The position numbers were made by a program, and so were the translations under genes. From an uncultured Bacteroidales bacterium (GTDB lineage: Bacteria; Bacteroidota; Bacteroidia; Bacteroidales; G3-4614), in contig CASFRS010000007.1 of the NCBI GenBank assembly GCA_949297125.1, forward strand, positions 1-64,000: DNA of 64,000 nucleotides, given 5' to 3'. The notes under the pieces were generated by a model. That model saw nothing but the letters and a program-made list of their open reading frames with translations, did no database searches and was not told the origin of the DNA. This document shows positions 43,579 through 54,045 of the stretch, in pieces. Position 1 is the first letter of the stretch. The number at the start of each line of letters is the position of its first letter.

Positions 43579-46347
43579 ATGGAATACAATTTCAGAGAAA
43601 TAGAAAAACGCTGGCAAAAATACTGGCAGGACAATGACACGTACAGGGTTGCAGAAGACCCGATGAAACCCAAATACTACGTCCTCGACATGTTTCCGTA
43701 CCCGTCGGGGGCAGGGCTGCACGTAGGGCATCCGCTCGGATACATAGCATCCGACATATATGCCCGCTACAAACGGTTGCAGGGGTACAACGTACTCCAC
43801 CCCATGGGTTACGATGCATACGGACTTCCTGCGGAACAGTACGCAATACAGACAGGCCAGCACCCAGCCATAACTACGCAGAACAACATAGCCCGTTACC
43901 GCAGCCAACTGGACAAGATAGGATTCTCTTTCGACTGGAACAGGGAAGTCCGCACGTGCGACCCCGACTACTACCGCTGGACGCAATGGGCCTTTGAACA
44001 GATGTTCTACTCCTACTACGACAGGAAAGAGGACAAGGCCATGCCCATAACACGCCTTGTAGAGCATTTTGAAAAATACGGTACCGACGGCATGGATGCC
44101 GCATGCGGCGAGGAACTCCGGTTCTCGGCCGACGAGTGGAACGGCAAAAGCGACAAGGAGAAGCAGAAAACTCTTCTGAACTACCGCATAGCATACCTTG
44201 GCGACACCATGGTAAACTGGTGCCCCAAACTCGGCACGGTACTCGCCAACGATGAAGTAAGCGAGGGTATATCCATAAGGGGCGGGTATCCGGTAGAGCA
44301 GAAAATGATGCGGCAGTGGTGCCTCAGGGTATCGGCCTATGCACAAAGGCTGCTCGACGGGCTTGAAAAGATAGACTGGAGCGACTCCCTGAAAGAAACG
44401 CAACGCAACTGGATAGGACGCAGCGAAGGGGCAGAGATGCAGTTCAAGGTCGACGGATCGGATGTGGTATTCACAATCTTCACCACTCGTGCCGACACCA
44501 TATTCGGGGTAACTTTCATGGTTCTCGCCCCCGAAAGCGAATACGTGCAGAAAGTAGTTACCCCCGAATGCAAAGAAGCCGTAGACAAATACCTCGACAG
44601 CATAAAGCACCGGACCGAACGCGAAAGGATAGCCGACCGCACCGTATCGGGCGTATTTACGGGCGCATACGCCATAAACCCGCTCAACGACAAGAAAATA
44701 CCCATATACATAAGCGACTACGTACTGGCAGGGTACGGAACAGGCGCAATAATGGCGGTACCGGCGCACGACAGCCGCGACTACGCGTTTGCGAAAGCCT
44801 TCTCGCTGCCCATAATCCCACTCATAGAAGGGTGCGACGTTTCGAAAGAGAGTTTCGACGCCAAAGAGGGCAAGATGATAAACTCCGAAGGGAACGGGCT
44901 GAACCTTAACGGCCTGGAAGTAAAAGAAGCCATAGCCCGCACAAAAGAGTTCATAAAAGAGAAAGGTTTGGGAAGGGTAAAGGTAAACTACCGCCTGCGC
45001 GACGCAATTTTCAGCCGTCAAAGGTATTGGGGCGAACCGTTCCCCGTATACTACAAGGAGGGGCTCCCATACATGCTGCCCGATGAAAAACTCCCTTTGC
45101 ATCTGCCGGAAATAGACAAATATCTCCCCACCGAAACCGGAGAGCCGCCGTTAGGCCGCGCCAAGAACTGGGAAACGGCCGAACACTACCCGCTGGAACT
45201 CTGCACCATGCCGGGATTCGCAGGGTCGTCGGCCTACTACCTGCGCTATATGGACCCGCACAACCCCGACCGTCTGGTATCGCACGAGGCCAACAACTAC
45301 TGGCGCAACGTCGACCTGTACGTAGGAGGTACGGAACACGCCACGGGACATCTCATTTACAGCCGCTTCTGGAACAAGTTCCTTTACGACCTGGGTATCG
45401 TATGCGAAGACGAACCGTTCAAGAAACTGATAAACCAGGGGATGATACAGGGCCGTTCCAATTTCGTGTACAGGATAAAGAACAGCAATACGTTCGTATC
45501 GTACAACCTCAAGGACAAATACGATACTACCGAGATACACGTCGACGTAAACATCGTCAGCAACGACAGGCTCGACGTGGAGGCCTTCCGCAAATGGAGC
45601 CCGGAATATGCCGATGCCGAATTCATACTTGAAAACGGAGAATATATCTGCGGATACGCCATAGAAAAGATGTCGAAGTCGATGTACAACGTGGTCAACC
45701 CCGACGATATAGTAGAGCGGTACGGGGCAGACACCCTGCGCCTGTATGAAATGTTCCTCGGGCCGATAGAACAGAGCAAGCCGTGGGACACCAACGGGAT
45801 AGACGGGGTTCACCGCTTCCTGAAGAAGCTATGGAATCTCTACTTCGACAAGAACGGACTGGCAGTAACGGACGGAACTCCGACAAAAGAGGAACTCAAG
45901 TCGCTCCACAAACTGATAAAGAAAGTAACGTACGACATAGAACACTTCTCTTTCAACACGTCGGTAAGCGCGTTCATGATATGCGTAAATGAACTTACGG
46001 CAATGAAATGCCGCAAGAAAGCGATACTCGAACCCCTCACCATACTGCTTGCCCCGTTCGCCCCGCACATAAGCGAAGAGCTGTGGAGCGCAACAGGCAA
46101 CGCCCCTTCGGTTTGCGACGCCCCGTGGCCCGCATACAACGAAGAGTTCATAAAGGAAGACACGGTAAACTATGCCGTATCGTTCAACGGAAAAGTACGC
46201 TTCAATATGGAATTTTCCGCCGATGCCACGGCAGAAGAGATAGAAAAAAGCGTGCTCGCATCGCCGTCGGCAGAAAAATGGATTAGCGGCAAGACGCCGA
46301 AAAAGGTAATAGTAGTGCCGGGAAAACTTATAAACATAGTTGTTTAA
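43579..46347 (+). CDS. leuS: Leucyl-tRNA synthetase
   Basis: Charges tRNA-Leu. 922 residues from ATG 43579: the HIGH-type motif in [16 protein letters not shown] near residue 50, the CP1 editing domain (with [16 protein letters not shown] and [13 protein letters not shown]), and KMSKS at 697-701. An insertion of about 70 residues lies just before KMSKS (from FVYRIKNSN to [12 protein letters not shown]), as is common in Bacteroidota LeuRS. The 25 codons before this ATG overlap the promoter and are not used. Confidence 0.96.
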   Translation: MEYNFREIEKRWQKYWQDNDTYRVAEDPMKPKYYVLDMFPYPSGAGLHVGHPLGYIASDIYARYKRLQGYNVLHPMGYDAYGLPAEQYAIQTGQHPAITTQNNIARYRSQLDKIGFSFDWNREVRTCDPDYYRWTQWAFEQMFYSYYDRKEDKAMPITRLVEHFEKYGTDGMDAACGEELRFSADEWNGKSDKEKQKTLLNYRIAYLGDTMVNWCPKLGTVLANDEVSEGISIRGGYPVEQKMMRQWCLRVSAYAQRLLDGLEKIDWSDSLKETQRNWIGRSEGAEMQFKVDGSDVVFTIFTTRADTIFGVTFMVLAPESEYVQKVVTPECKEAVDKYLDSIKHRTERERIADRTVSGVFTGAYAINPLNDKKIPIYISDYVLAGYGTGAIMAVPAHDSRDYAFAKAFSLPIIPLIEGCDVSKESFDAKEGKMINSEGNGLNLNGLEVKEAIARTKEFIKEKGLGRVKVNYRLRDAIFSRQRYWGEPFPVYYKEGLPYMLPDEKLPLHLPEIDKYLPTETGEPPLGRAKNWETAEHYPLELCTMPGFAGSSAYYLRYMDPHNPDRLVSHEANNYWRNVDLYVGGTEHATGHLIYSRFWNKFLYDLGIVCEDEPFKKLINQGMIQGRSNFVYRIKNSNTFVSYNLKDKYDTTEIHVDVNIVSNDRLDVEAFRKWSPEYADAEFILENGEYICGYAIEKMSKSMYNVVNPDDIVERYGADTLRLYEMFLGPIEQSKPWDTNGIDGVHRFLKKLWNLYFDKNGLAVTDGTPTKEELKSLHKLIKKVTYDIEHFSFNTSVSAFMICVNELTAMKCRKKAILEPLTILLAPFAPHISEELWSATGNAPSVCDAPWPAYNEEFIKEDTVNYAVSFNGKVRFNMEFSADATAEEIEKSVLASPSAEKWISGKTPKKVIVVPGKLINIVV

Positions 46348-46421
46348 CGGAACGGATGGCGAGGGATACCGCAGCCTCCTTCCCCACCCCGTCATATAAG
46401 AAATGCGGCAACAAAACTTCA

Positions 46422-46472
46422 GCCGGGGTACCGGAAGTCAGGCAATGACCTCCGATGCCCCGGCCGTTTTTT
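46422..46472 (+). terminator. Rho-independent terminator of leuS
   Basis: GCCGGGG at 46422 pairs with CCCCGGC at 46458, with further pairing inside (CCGGA, AGTCA/TGAC), followed by GTTTTTT. It lies 75 bp after the leuS stop. Confidence 0.85.
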
Positions 46473-46799
46473 CACTCTCTTTGGTTATGCCGGAACGGGC
46501 GATGTCCCTGCATCCCCGTCAGGCAGCCGCTCCGTTCGCCGCTACATTACGGCCTTAAATACGCTTCTGCCGCACTTCACGATATAGGGTCTACCTGCGC
46601 GGGCAGGTATCTCCGCGCGGAAACCGTCGGCCAGACCTCCGTATATCTGTACGCCGTCGGCAGAATAAACTGCTATCGGCGTCCCAGCCGCTGCATTCTC
46701 AACAACTATGCGGCCCGCCGCTGCATATACCTTCACGTCTGCCGCGGCATCAACGGCAGTCTCCCCGCTCCCGGCAAAATCGCTCTCCACGATATTGAA

Positions 46800-47940
46800 G
46801 AAGTCCGTCCATACGTCGGCAAGGCTGTTTATTTCAGAAAGGGCAGTACAATAGCCGAAAGCCCCTTCTCCTATCGCCGTAAGGTTTTCCGGAAGAGTTG
46901 CCGAAGCAAGGCTTGTGCAGTTATCGAAAGTACCTTCTTTTATCTCTGTAACCCGGGCGGGGATATTAACGGACTCAAGGTCGCTGCATAGGGTAAAGGC
47001 ATATGCGTCTATCTCCGCGACACTTGCGGGAAGGGAAACAGACGTAAGGCCGCTGCAAAACTCGAAAGCCCCATATCCTACCCGGGTAACATCATAGGTT
47101 ACCCCGGCGTTTTCCACCGTTCCGGGAACTGCAATATCTCCGGTACAGGCCTTGCCGGAAACCAGGGTAGCGATATTCCCCCGGGATGATATTGCAGCCG
47201 CATAATATATGCCGTCCTGTGTAAAATATTCACGGAAGAAACCTTCCCAGCCGTCTGCCGCCTTATACGCCTCTTCCATCCCCGCCGGCACGCCAAGGGT
47301 ACAGTCTCCCATATCTACGCCGGTGAAACAATATGCCCCGCATGACGGCGGAGTCGCGGCAAGACTGTTCACTTCGGAAAGTGCGGAACAGTAGAAAAAG
47401 GCCTTGGCGCCTATTTCCGAAAGGGTTTCGGGCAAGGTTACGGAAGCGAGGCTGTAACAACCGGAAAAGGCCTCCGCCCCTATCGAGACTACCCCGTCGG
47501 GAATATCAATGGAGGTAAGGCCGGTACAGCCTAAAAAGAGCCCTTCGCCTATCGATGCAAGCCTCCGGGGAAAAGTTACGGAAGTAAGGGAAGAACAATA
47601 CTCGAACACCTGTCCGCCCAACTCCGTAAGGTTCTCGGGCAGGGTTATCTCTGTAAGCCCGCTGCAACAAGAAAACGCATAACTTCCTATCGCCGTAACC
47701 CCGTCGGGAATATCAATGGAGGTAAAACCGCTGCAACCGGAGAAGACTCCTGCCTCTATCGTTGTAACGATTTCCGGAATGGTTACCGCGGCAAGGCTGC
47801 TGCAACCGTCAAAAGCATATCCTCCTATCGAGACAATAGTTTCCGGAAGAGTTACTGCAGCAAGGGCACTGCAAAACTCGAAAGCCCCGTATCCTATTGA
47901 CACGACTCCGTCGGGAATTTCGACAGAGGTAAGGTCGACG
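46800..47940 (-). repeat. Degenerate 69-bp coding repeats (LRR_5 units)
   Basis: About twelve units of 69 bp encode the 23-residue leucine-rich repeats, in two blocks: eight units from 47940 down to about 47390 and four from about 47080 to 46800. Phrases such as CCGTCGGGAATATCAATGGA recur exactly at 47487 and 47700, so recombination between units is possible. Confidence 0.8.
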
Positions 47941-47945
47941 CAATC

Positions 47946-47953
47946 AAAAAAAA
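47946..47953 (-). other. T8 homopolymer causing the LRR frame break
   Basis: Eight consecutive T on the coding strand. Both flanking frames agree with this count. Removing one T restores a single continuous protein. Confidence 0.85.
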
Positions 47954-48186
47954 GCATTCTCCCCTATTGCCGTTACCGCATAGGTAATACCCCCGCTATT
48001 TACAGTTGAAGGGAGTTTTACCGAACCGGCATACGCATAGTCTCCCGATGTTACCTCTACGGTTTTGTCAGTCTCGGAAAGGATATTGAAATATACTCCT
48101 TCCGCCTCGAAATCATACGCTCCGGCTTCCGTTGCAAGACAAAGGGCAACAGCAACCGGCAGAACTTTTGTAAAACTCTTTTTCAT

Positions 48187-48573
48187 AAGCAATCCCAATC
48201 TTAATCAATCCTTAATATAGCATATCAACCGGTTTTGCAAACCCATGCCGGCATAACACGCTTATTATAAAAAACCTCCGTAATGTTTGCGGAGGCGAAA
48301 CTACAAAAATATTCCGTATGGCGAGGATTTTTCGTGCAAAATAAAGCAAACGGCAAAAACAAAGGCGGGTTCTCCCGGATTCGCATAGCCGGACTTCCAA
48401 TCCGGCCCTGCCGAAAAGAGGAAAGCCGCAGCCGGAAACCACGCCTCCCGGTAACCGTGCACGTTATTTACCGTTGCGGCAGTTGCCGTTTGCCGCCATA
48501 TATGTCCCGGGTGTAAAAAAAAAGGGGGGGCGTTATAAAGCCGCTTCTCATGCAGACGCGAAGGGCCCGACAA
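48187..48573. other. Intergenic region between the LRR and Omp85-type genes
   Basis: About 390 bp with no gene. On the minus strand it holds an A9/G7 run (48515-48530, read as C7T9), a short hairpin GCCGGA/TCCGGC (48388-48406), a -7-like TATTTTTG (48304-48311) and a terminator-like hairpin (48269-48295). Short frames here have no supportable product. Confidence 0.65.
48269..48295 (-). terminator. Terminator or attenuator in the LRR leader
   Basis: On the minus strand CCTCCG, nine bases, CGGAGG and then TTTTTT. It lies immediately downstream of a -7-like TATTTTTG (48304-48311), so it could attenuate the LRR transcript, or else end transcription from the Omp85-type gene. Confidence 0.6.
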
Positions 48574-49920
48574 TCAGAATGCCTCGGTCATATTGAAGTA
48601 GAACAGCATCTGCCTGTCGGCAAAACTGTATCCCGCATCAACGCGGAAATTCATACGCGGCTGCACCTCCACCCTCAGCCCGACACCGAGGTTCGGGAGC
48701 ACTGCATTGTAACATACAGGATTCGGGCCTGCCACGCCGCATCCGCCCCAGAGCACATATCCCAGACGGCTAAGCAGCCGCCTCAATTTGGTCTCCGTAC
48801 CGGCATCCCACATCTGCCGGTACTCCAACATGGCGACAGCCGTACTCTTGTCGCGGTACTGCCCCTGATAATAGCCGCGCAAGTCGTACGGCCCGCCCAC
48901 TATAGCATACTGGGTAAAGGGAACATCCTGAAACGTACTCTTCACAAGCACATTCCAGGCAAGCACCCTTCTGTGCGTACGGGACAATTTATGATACTGC
49001 CTGTAATCGAGGTTGAAACTTCCGTAATTGAAATCACCTCCTAAATACTTGCTGTAATACAGCAGTTTCAGGTCCAGGAACACTCCGTTGTAAGGATTTG
49101 CCGCAACATCGCGCGTATCGAACGAAAAGACGCCGCCCACACCCACGTTATGGTGCTTGAAACCGTCTGCCGTCCCCCCTTGCGAAAGGTACACGGGGTC
49201 GTTCAGAATAAACTCCCCGGGCGAAGTAATGTCCTCGTAAATATAATCTACCGCCGCGCCGAGGAAACAGCGGCTCTCGCGCAACCTGAACATAAGCACC
49301 GGATTAAGGTGAAGCGTATTCTGCCTGAAACCGGTTATATACTTTCCCCTCTGCGTATTATGGTTGTCGTCATACCCCACCCCGTAATAGTTGTCGTTGT
49401 TGTTCTTATACTCGTAGGTACCGAACAGGCGTATCCTGTCCTTTCTGAAGAAAATCTGCGGTTTGACGAGAATATAGAATCCGAGCGGCTTGGAAAAGGT
49501 GAGGCCGAAATTGACGGGTATCACGCTTCGCTGCAATGCCGTATCTTTCTTATCGGCGCTGAACGAAAGGAGAGCCGCCCCCCCTATAAGGAAACCGTAG
49601 TCGGGGGTATATCCCGGCCCGCCGAGGATACTGAACTTGAAATTCCTGTCGCCCTTTTTCTTCTTCCCGGCGGTTTCCGGTACCGAATCGGCGGCTGTAA
49701 CGGCAGAATCCTTCTTCACATGCAGCACGTCCGTCAACGGGATAAAGTCTTCCGGCTCGTACCCTGGCGAACCGTGCAGTACAGCGGACGAGTCCGCAAC
49801 CGTATGTACGGCTTTACGGACAACCGGAACGGTGTCGGCCCTGCTGCCGGCAAAGGCAGAAACTGTAAAACCGGAAACGTAAAACAAGAGACAGGCAAAA
49901 ACGGCGCGTTTCAATACCAT
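48574..49920 (-). CDS. BamA/TamA (Omp85)-family outer-membrane protein
   Basis: 448 residues from ATG 49920. Signal peptide (ending near SAFAG), a low-complexity segment of about 60 residues, then a 16-strand-type barrel starting at FKFSILGGPGYTPDYGFLIG. The conserved Omp85 loop appears as VGGPYDLRGYYQGQYRDK and the C-terminal strand ends QMLFYFNMTEAF with the usual final Phe. There are no POTRA domains, so it is a short surface-antigen-like member rather than BamA itself. Function unknown; transcribed alone. Confidence 0.85.
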   Translation of the reverse strand: MVLKRAVFACLLFYVSGFTVSAFAGSRADTVPVVRKAVHTVADSSAVLHGSPGYEPEDFIPLTDVLHVKKDSAVTAADSVPETAGKKKKGDRNFKFSILGGPGYTPDYGFLIGGAALLSFSADKKDTALQRSVIPVNFGLTFSKPLGFYILVKPQIFFRKDRIRLFGTYEYKNNNDNYYGVGYDDNHNTQRGKYITGFRQNTLHLNPVLMFRLRESRCFLGAAVDYIYEDITSPGEFILNDPVYLSQGGTADGFKHHNVGVGGVFSFDTRDVAANPYNGVFLDLKLLYYSKYLGGDFNYGSFNLDYRQYHKLSRTHRRVLAWNVLVKSTFQDVPFTQYAIVGGPYDLRGYYQGQYRDKSTAVAMLEYRQMWDAGTETKLRRLLSRLGYVLWGGCGVAGPNPVCYNAVLPNLGVGLRVEVQPRMNFRVDAGYSFADRQMLFYFNMTEAF

Positions 49921-50037
49921 GGCAAGCAAATTAAAATCCCGTTCCGTTACACGTACGCCTACAATCCGCCATAACAGGACGGCACAGGGTATGATAACCG
50001 TACAAAATTACACCTTTTTACCTTTTCCGCAATAAGG

Positions 50038-50078
50038 CGGACTGCCGTCCTGCACGCAACATGCAGGACGGCAGTCCG
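50038..50078 (-). terminator. Terminator of the T9SS operon
   Basis: A perfect 17-bp stem (50038-50054 with 50062-50078; CGGACTGCCGTCCTGCA) closes a 7-base loop, about 50 bp after the gldN stop. The minus-strand side has no long T run. Confidence 0.8.
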
Positions 50079-50129
50079 TTACCGTATTGTCTTCCTGTCC
50101 GTGAAGCAGGGAAAGAGCAGCGGCCCCGG

Positions 50130-51260
50130 TTATTTCGTACTTCTTACCGAACGCACGGGGGCCTGCGACTTGGCAGCCTTGGGCGATTTTGTCCGCGGCG
50201 ACCTTGAACGGGATGCCGAAGCCTTTGAATTGTCGGACGAACCGCGCGACGACCGTACCGATGACTTCGTCCCGGTTCTTTCCCCAGTCTCCTTTTCTTT
50301 CACCTCGGCAGGAGCAGCCTCCGGGGCAGCATCCTTGCTCGCGACCTTCGTATCCGCTGCGGGAGAGGTTTCATCGCCGGGAGAATCTACCCACAACCCT
50401 TTCTCGAAACTCTCCAGCTGCTTCTCTATCGCCGCGCGCGCGCTGTCCTGTGCGGCAGGCTCGGGATAAAGCTGCATGAGCGACATGTTCCTGAGGTTCA
50501 TCGTCTTGTATATCTCCCCTTCAAACATGCGCAGTCTGAAGAAATCGTCGGTAGTATAATTCCTCACGTTATTCTCGCTGCTTGTAAGTATGTATTGCTG
50601 GGCCATATAAGGGCGCAGGTCGGCATATTTAATCCAGAACATGGGGTAGCGTATCGGTTCACCTCCGAAATCGTCCACACGGTGCAGGACGGGACAGAGA
50701 GCCTCAATCTCGCATGTAACGCCCGAATTGCGCTGGTCGAACATCCATTTCTCCCGCACATAATACGACAGCACCTCGTTTGCCGGGACATCGCTCGGGT
50801 CTATTACCACACGTGCCGTTTTCCCCCCGTTCTCCTTTTCGGAATAAAGTATGTGGAAGCGGTCCAGCATTTCGGTAACCTTCATCTTGTATTCGTCGGT
50901 AAATATTTCCCTGCCGTCGAGATACTCGTAAGCCGCCAGTTTGTTGTCGGCAAGCAGGCGCATTATCAGGCGGAACAGGTTCTCCTGCCCTTCCATGCTC
51001 TCTTCCGGGAAATAGAGAGGGAGGTTGGCCTCCTGTTTCAGGTCTATCAAGCGGTAAATTACGCGCATCCATGGCATGTCGGCCGGGGATATTTCCTGTT
51101 TGTCATACAGGGCCTGCGCGCGGACGGAGAGGGAACTGCCCGCCTCCTCGGCCCTTTTGGCCGCACCCGTGCGTATCTTCACACTGCTTTGTGCAACCCC
51201 GTCAACCGCCATGGAGAATGCGGCAAGCAACGCCGCAACAAATATCATACTGTTTCGCAT
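50130..51260 (-). CDS. gldN: Type IX secretion system protein GldN/PorN
   Basis: Periplasmic part of the T9SS ring with GldK. 376 residues: signal peptide (ending near DGVAQ), then the GldN domain (about 40-280, with MRVIYRLIDLKQEANLPLYF and YDDF-like FGGEPIRYPMFWIKYADLRP). The last 80 residues are low complexity, first Ala/Glu/Pro-rich and then a Ser/Arg/Lys-rich basic stretch (RSSRGSSDNSKASASRSRS), unlike the core family. It is the last gene of the operon porP-gldK-gldL-gldM-gldN, 30 bp after gldM. Confidence 0.93.
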   Translation of the reverse strand: MRNSMIFVAALLAAFSMAVDGVAQSSVKIRTGAAKRAEEAGSSLSVRAQALYDKQEISPADMPWMRVIYRLIDLKQEANLPLYFPEESMEGQENLFRLIMRLLADNKLAAYEYLDGREIFTDEYKMKVTEMLDRFHILYSEKENGGKTARVVIDPSDVPANEVLSYYVREKWMFDQRNSGVTCEIEALCPVLHRVDDFGGEPIRYPMFWIKYADLRPYMAQQYILTSSENNVRNYTTDDFFRLRMFEGEIYKTMNLRNMSLMQLYPEPAAQDSARAAIEKQLESFEKGLWVDSPGDETSPAADTKVASKDAAPEAAPAEVKEKETGERTGTKSSVRSSRGSSDNSKASASRSRSPRTKSPKAAKSQAPVRSVRSTK

Positions 51261-51290
51261 ATCTCGAAAATTACGTTTATTCTGTACTTA

Positions 51291-52865
51291 TCAATTTACA
51301 ATCACCTCGATAGGGGAGAGTGTACGCTGGATGCCGTCGGGCCCTATCGCCTTCACTTTCGATATGTAGAACCTCTTTCCGCGCGAGAGGCGGCGCAATG
51401 CGTTCCGCTGTCTCTCGGAGAAATGCGCCCCGTCCGACACCTCGGGTATTGCATTGCCCATGGAGTCGAATATGACCGTCTCGAACGAAAGCACCTTGAA
51501 CGATATGTTCAACAGGCCGTCGTCTATTGCGGCCTCAAGGCCGGGGGCGCTCAACAGCAACCCTTTTGAGAAAGGTCTCCCGCCCCGGTATCGCTGCATG
51601 TTCCCGTTATTGTCCTTATATGAGATAAACGGCATGGGGTCGGGAAGCTGCCGCACTCTGAACACGGTGCTGTTCACCGTTTGCGTACGCCCTTCCATAT
51701 TTGCCACAACCGATATCGTAACATCCTTCCCCACACCCTGCGGACGGGCTATCCAGCCGTTCCCCGAACGGGAAAGGGACCCGTTCGACATCGAAGCCGA
51801 TATGGCATTGTTGGGAATGCCCGGGACAGAGATGCTTATAGGATTGTCGATACCGGCATACAGCACGTTCATCATCGTAGCCGACACTGTTGCCGTAGGC
51901 TCTATTACCGTATAGGACGATGAAAAGTCATGACGCTGTATCGTCCCGTCGCCTGCCGCCACTTCAAGATAACCGTCGAAGTCGAATACCCCGGTGGAGT
52001 TGCAGACAAATTCATAAACCCCTCCCGCCTCGGGCGGCAACTGCTTGTCGTCTATGAATATCAGCGGGGCTTTGGTAGTATCTATCGCGGCAAGGACTAT
52101 ATTTGCCGAATAGGTGCTTCCCCGCATTACCGTTTTGGACGAAGGGATAACGTAGGCGTCCATCCTGTTCACACGCACGTCCCCTTCATCGATGTTGTTG
52201 CGCAAAATATGCAGAATCTCGCTTTCGGCATAACGGAGGTCGCTCTGCAACTTTGTAAGTATCGTAATTGCGGCGGCGACGGGCATGTTCTCAAACATGT
52301 GCTCCTCCCACCTCTTCTTGTTCTCCATGCGTTTCTGCCGCGGCACGGCAGGGTAAAGGTACTCCCTTATGATACGCCTTTTCAACGTATCGGTTATCAT
52401 AGGGGAGACGAACTCGGTATAATCGACAAGGGCCTCCCTCAAATGCCGGCCCTCGCCCGCCGCCGGCGACAGCATTACATGCGAAGCAGCCTCGAGGTCG
52501 TCCATGCGCCTTATATTGTGCACATCGGCATCGCGGCCGTCGGCCTGACGCGCAATCTGCAACTTCAGCGAGTCGATATAGTTCACAAGCTGCTCGGTGC
52601 GCTTGCGCACATCGGTAGCCCGTCCGTACCATGCGCCGGACTTCTCGGGGTTCATTTCGTTATAGGCCGACAGTTCGTCGTACAGCGTCCTGTTCTGTAC
52701 CGAGGCGTTGTCGGTAGAACGCGCCAGACTGTCATCAACCTGCTTGAAGCCGTTCAACACATCCGTCGAGACATTAAGAGCCAGCATAGCCGTAAGGACT
52801 ATGTACATCAGGTTTATCATTTTCTGTCTCGGCGACAGAGAAGAATAGCTGTTCGATCCTGCCAT
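51291..52865 (-). CDS. gldM: Type IX secretion/gliding motor protein GldM/PorM
   Basis: With GldL it forms the proton-driven motor of the T9SS. 524 residues: a short cytoplasmic start, one membrane helix (MINLMYIVLTAMLALNVS, about 16-33) and a long periplasmic shaft of helical and beta domains that reaches toward the outer-membrane ring. The opening SPRQKMINLMYIVLTAMLAL is highly characteristic. It lies 40 bp after gldL. Confidence 0.96.
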   Translation of the reverse strand: MAGSNSYSSLSPRQKMINLMYIVLTAMLALNVSTDVLNGFKQVDDSLARSTDNASVQNRTLYDELSAYNEMNPEKSGAWYGRATDVRKRTEQLVNYIDSLKLQIARQADGRDADVHNIRRMDDLEAASHVMLSPAAGEGRHLREALVDYTEFVSPMITDTLKRRIIREYLYPAVPRQKRMENKKRWEEHMFENMPVAAAITILTKLQSDLRYAESEILHILRNNIDEGDVRVNRMDAYVIPSSKTVMRGSTYSANIVLAAIDTTKAPLIFIDDKQLPPEAGGVYEFVCNSTGVFDFDGYLEVAAGDGTIQRHDFSSSYTVIEPTATVSATMMNVLYAGIDNPISISVPGIPNNAISASMSNGSLSRSGNGWIARPQGVGKDVTISVVANMEGRTQTVNSTVFRVRQLPDPMPFISYKDNNGNMQRYRGGRPFSKGLLLSAPGLEAAIDDGLLNISFKVLSFETVIFDSMGNAIPEVSDGAHFSERQRNALRRLSRGKRFYISKVKAIGPDGIQRTLSPIEVIVN

Positions 52866-52905
52866 AACTATTGTCTCAATCTAAATCAAAATCCGCACCG
52901 GCGGT

Positions 52906-54000
52906 TTATAAAACATCCCCGTTTCCGGCCTTGTCGTCGGCCGGGGTTTCAGGTTTTACGTTTCTCGGCTGCTGCTCTTCCGTACGCGACTTCGGCGTTG
53001 CCGCACGCCCCATTGCAGCCATGGGGTTGCCGTACATGTTCACCGTCATGGCGGCGAGCATGTTTTCATAAACGGCATTAAGCTGCGCCATGTAGTTGGT
53101 CATGCGCTCGGTCTCCTGGCAGTAGCGCGAACTGTCGTCCACCGAATTGTCGTACATGTCGCGTATGGTGCGCAGGCCTATGTTTATGCGGTCGATATTG
53201 TCGAGTTGCGAACTGATGCTCTTCAACTGGATCTCGTATATCGTATTCAGCCCTGCAAGGTTGCGGTTGAGGTCTTCCATTTGCGACACATACCCTTGCG
53301 AATGGGTGGAAATGTTTCCTGAATTGTCCGTTATGCTGCGGTACGACTCGAGCAGCACGTTCGACACCTGCGTAAGCGATTCGGTAGCCCGTTTGAACTG
53401 CTCCATCTGGTTCGATATGGCCGAAAGCTGTTCAAGGTAGTTCTGCGTGGCCGAGGTCAGTTCGGCCATTTTGGAAAGCTGGTCGGCAGCCGACGAGAGT
53501 TTCTGTATGCTCTCCGACAGCGATTGCGTATCGGTCTCGTCCAGTTGTATGTCCGACGGTATCCCCGCGCTCCGTTTGGCATCCTCGGGCGAAACGTACG
53601 GTACGCCGGCCGCAGCCACATAAACCGTGCCGCCGGCCGCTTCGGGCATGTTCACCCCGGGTGCCGGGGTTACCCCCGACACTGCCGCGCCGCCTCCGCC
53701 GCCGCGCAACTGCGGGCGGTCTTTCGGGTCGGCCGTTTTCAACACCGGGAACACCTCTTCCCACTTGTAGTCCTTCGGAGGCGCATCGAACGCCGTCATG
53801 ATGAACATCACCACCTCTATGCCCATACCCAGCGACAACATGAAGTTGCCGCCCGTAAGGTGCAATATCTTGAAGAGCGCGCCCAATATCACGATTGCGG
53901 CCCCTATACTGTATGCGAAATTGAAAAAGCGTTTTCCCCTGTCGCTCGAAGCGAATGCGTAGAAACGCGCCCTGTAATCCTTAAACTTTTCCTTATTCAT
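52906..54000 (-). CDS. gldL: Type IX secretion motor protein GldL/PorL
   Basis: Inner-membrane proton channel subunit of the T9SS motor. 364 residues: two membrane helices (about 27-46 and 52-72), with Glu62 in the second (GMGIEVVMF) at the place of the essential glutamate of the family. A Gly-rich linker (RGGGGGAAV) leads to a long cytoplasmic coiled coil (about 160-330). The C-terminal tail is charged. It lies between gldK and gldM. Confidence 0.95.
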   Translation of the reverse strand: MNKEKFKDYRARFYAFASSDRGKRFFNFAYSIGAAIVILGALFKILHLTGGNFMLSLGMGIEVVMFIMTAFDAPPKDYKWEEVFPVLKTADPKDRPQLRGGGGGAAVSGVTPAPGVNMPEAAGGTVYVAAAGVPYVSPEDAKRSAGIPSDIQLDETDTQSLSESIQKLSSAADQLSKMAELTSATQNYLEQLSAISNQMEQFKRATESLTQVSNVLLESYRSITDNSGNISTHSQGYVSQMEDLNRNLAGLNTIYEIQLKSISSQLDNIDRINIGLRTIRDMYDNSVDDSSRYCQETERMTNYMAQLNAVYENMLAAMTVNMYGNPMAAMGRAATPKSRTEEQQPRNVKPETPADDKAGNGDVL

Positions 54001-54045
54001 ATCTGCCGTAGATTTTTAAAAACATGCTGTCAGGCGGGAACCCCG

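Larger units (their letters stand above)
46542..48186 (-). pseudogene. BspA-like leucine-rich-repeat surface protein, frame interrupted at a T8 tract
   Basis: One gene read in two frames. From ATG 48186 a signal peptide (KVLPVAVALCLATEAGA) and about 75 more residues reach TGA at 47946-47944. The rest continues in another frame from about 47957 to 46542. The break is a run of eight T (47953-47946); with seven, GENAFF runs on directly into DCVDLTSVEIPDG. The joined protein (about 545 residues) has about twelve LRR_5/BspA repeats of 23 residues (pattern LTSVTLPETLxxIGxxAFxGCSS), an insert near 47350-47130, and a T9SS-type C-terminal domain (about 65 residues, VKVYAAAGRIVVENAA to the end). It may be phase-variable, slippage-corrected, decayed or a sequencing error. 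Confidence 0.8.

Noticed and set aside
46800-47940. Repeats in the LRR gene as a CRISPR or satellite array
   Set aside because: They keep reading frame and encode the 23-residue BspA pattern; divergence follows protein constraint.
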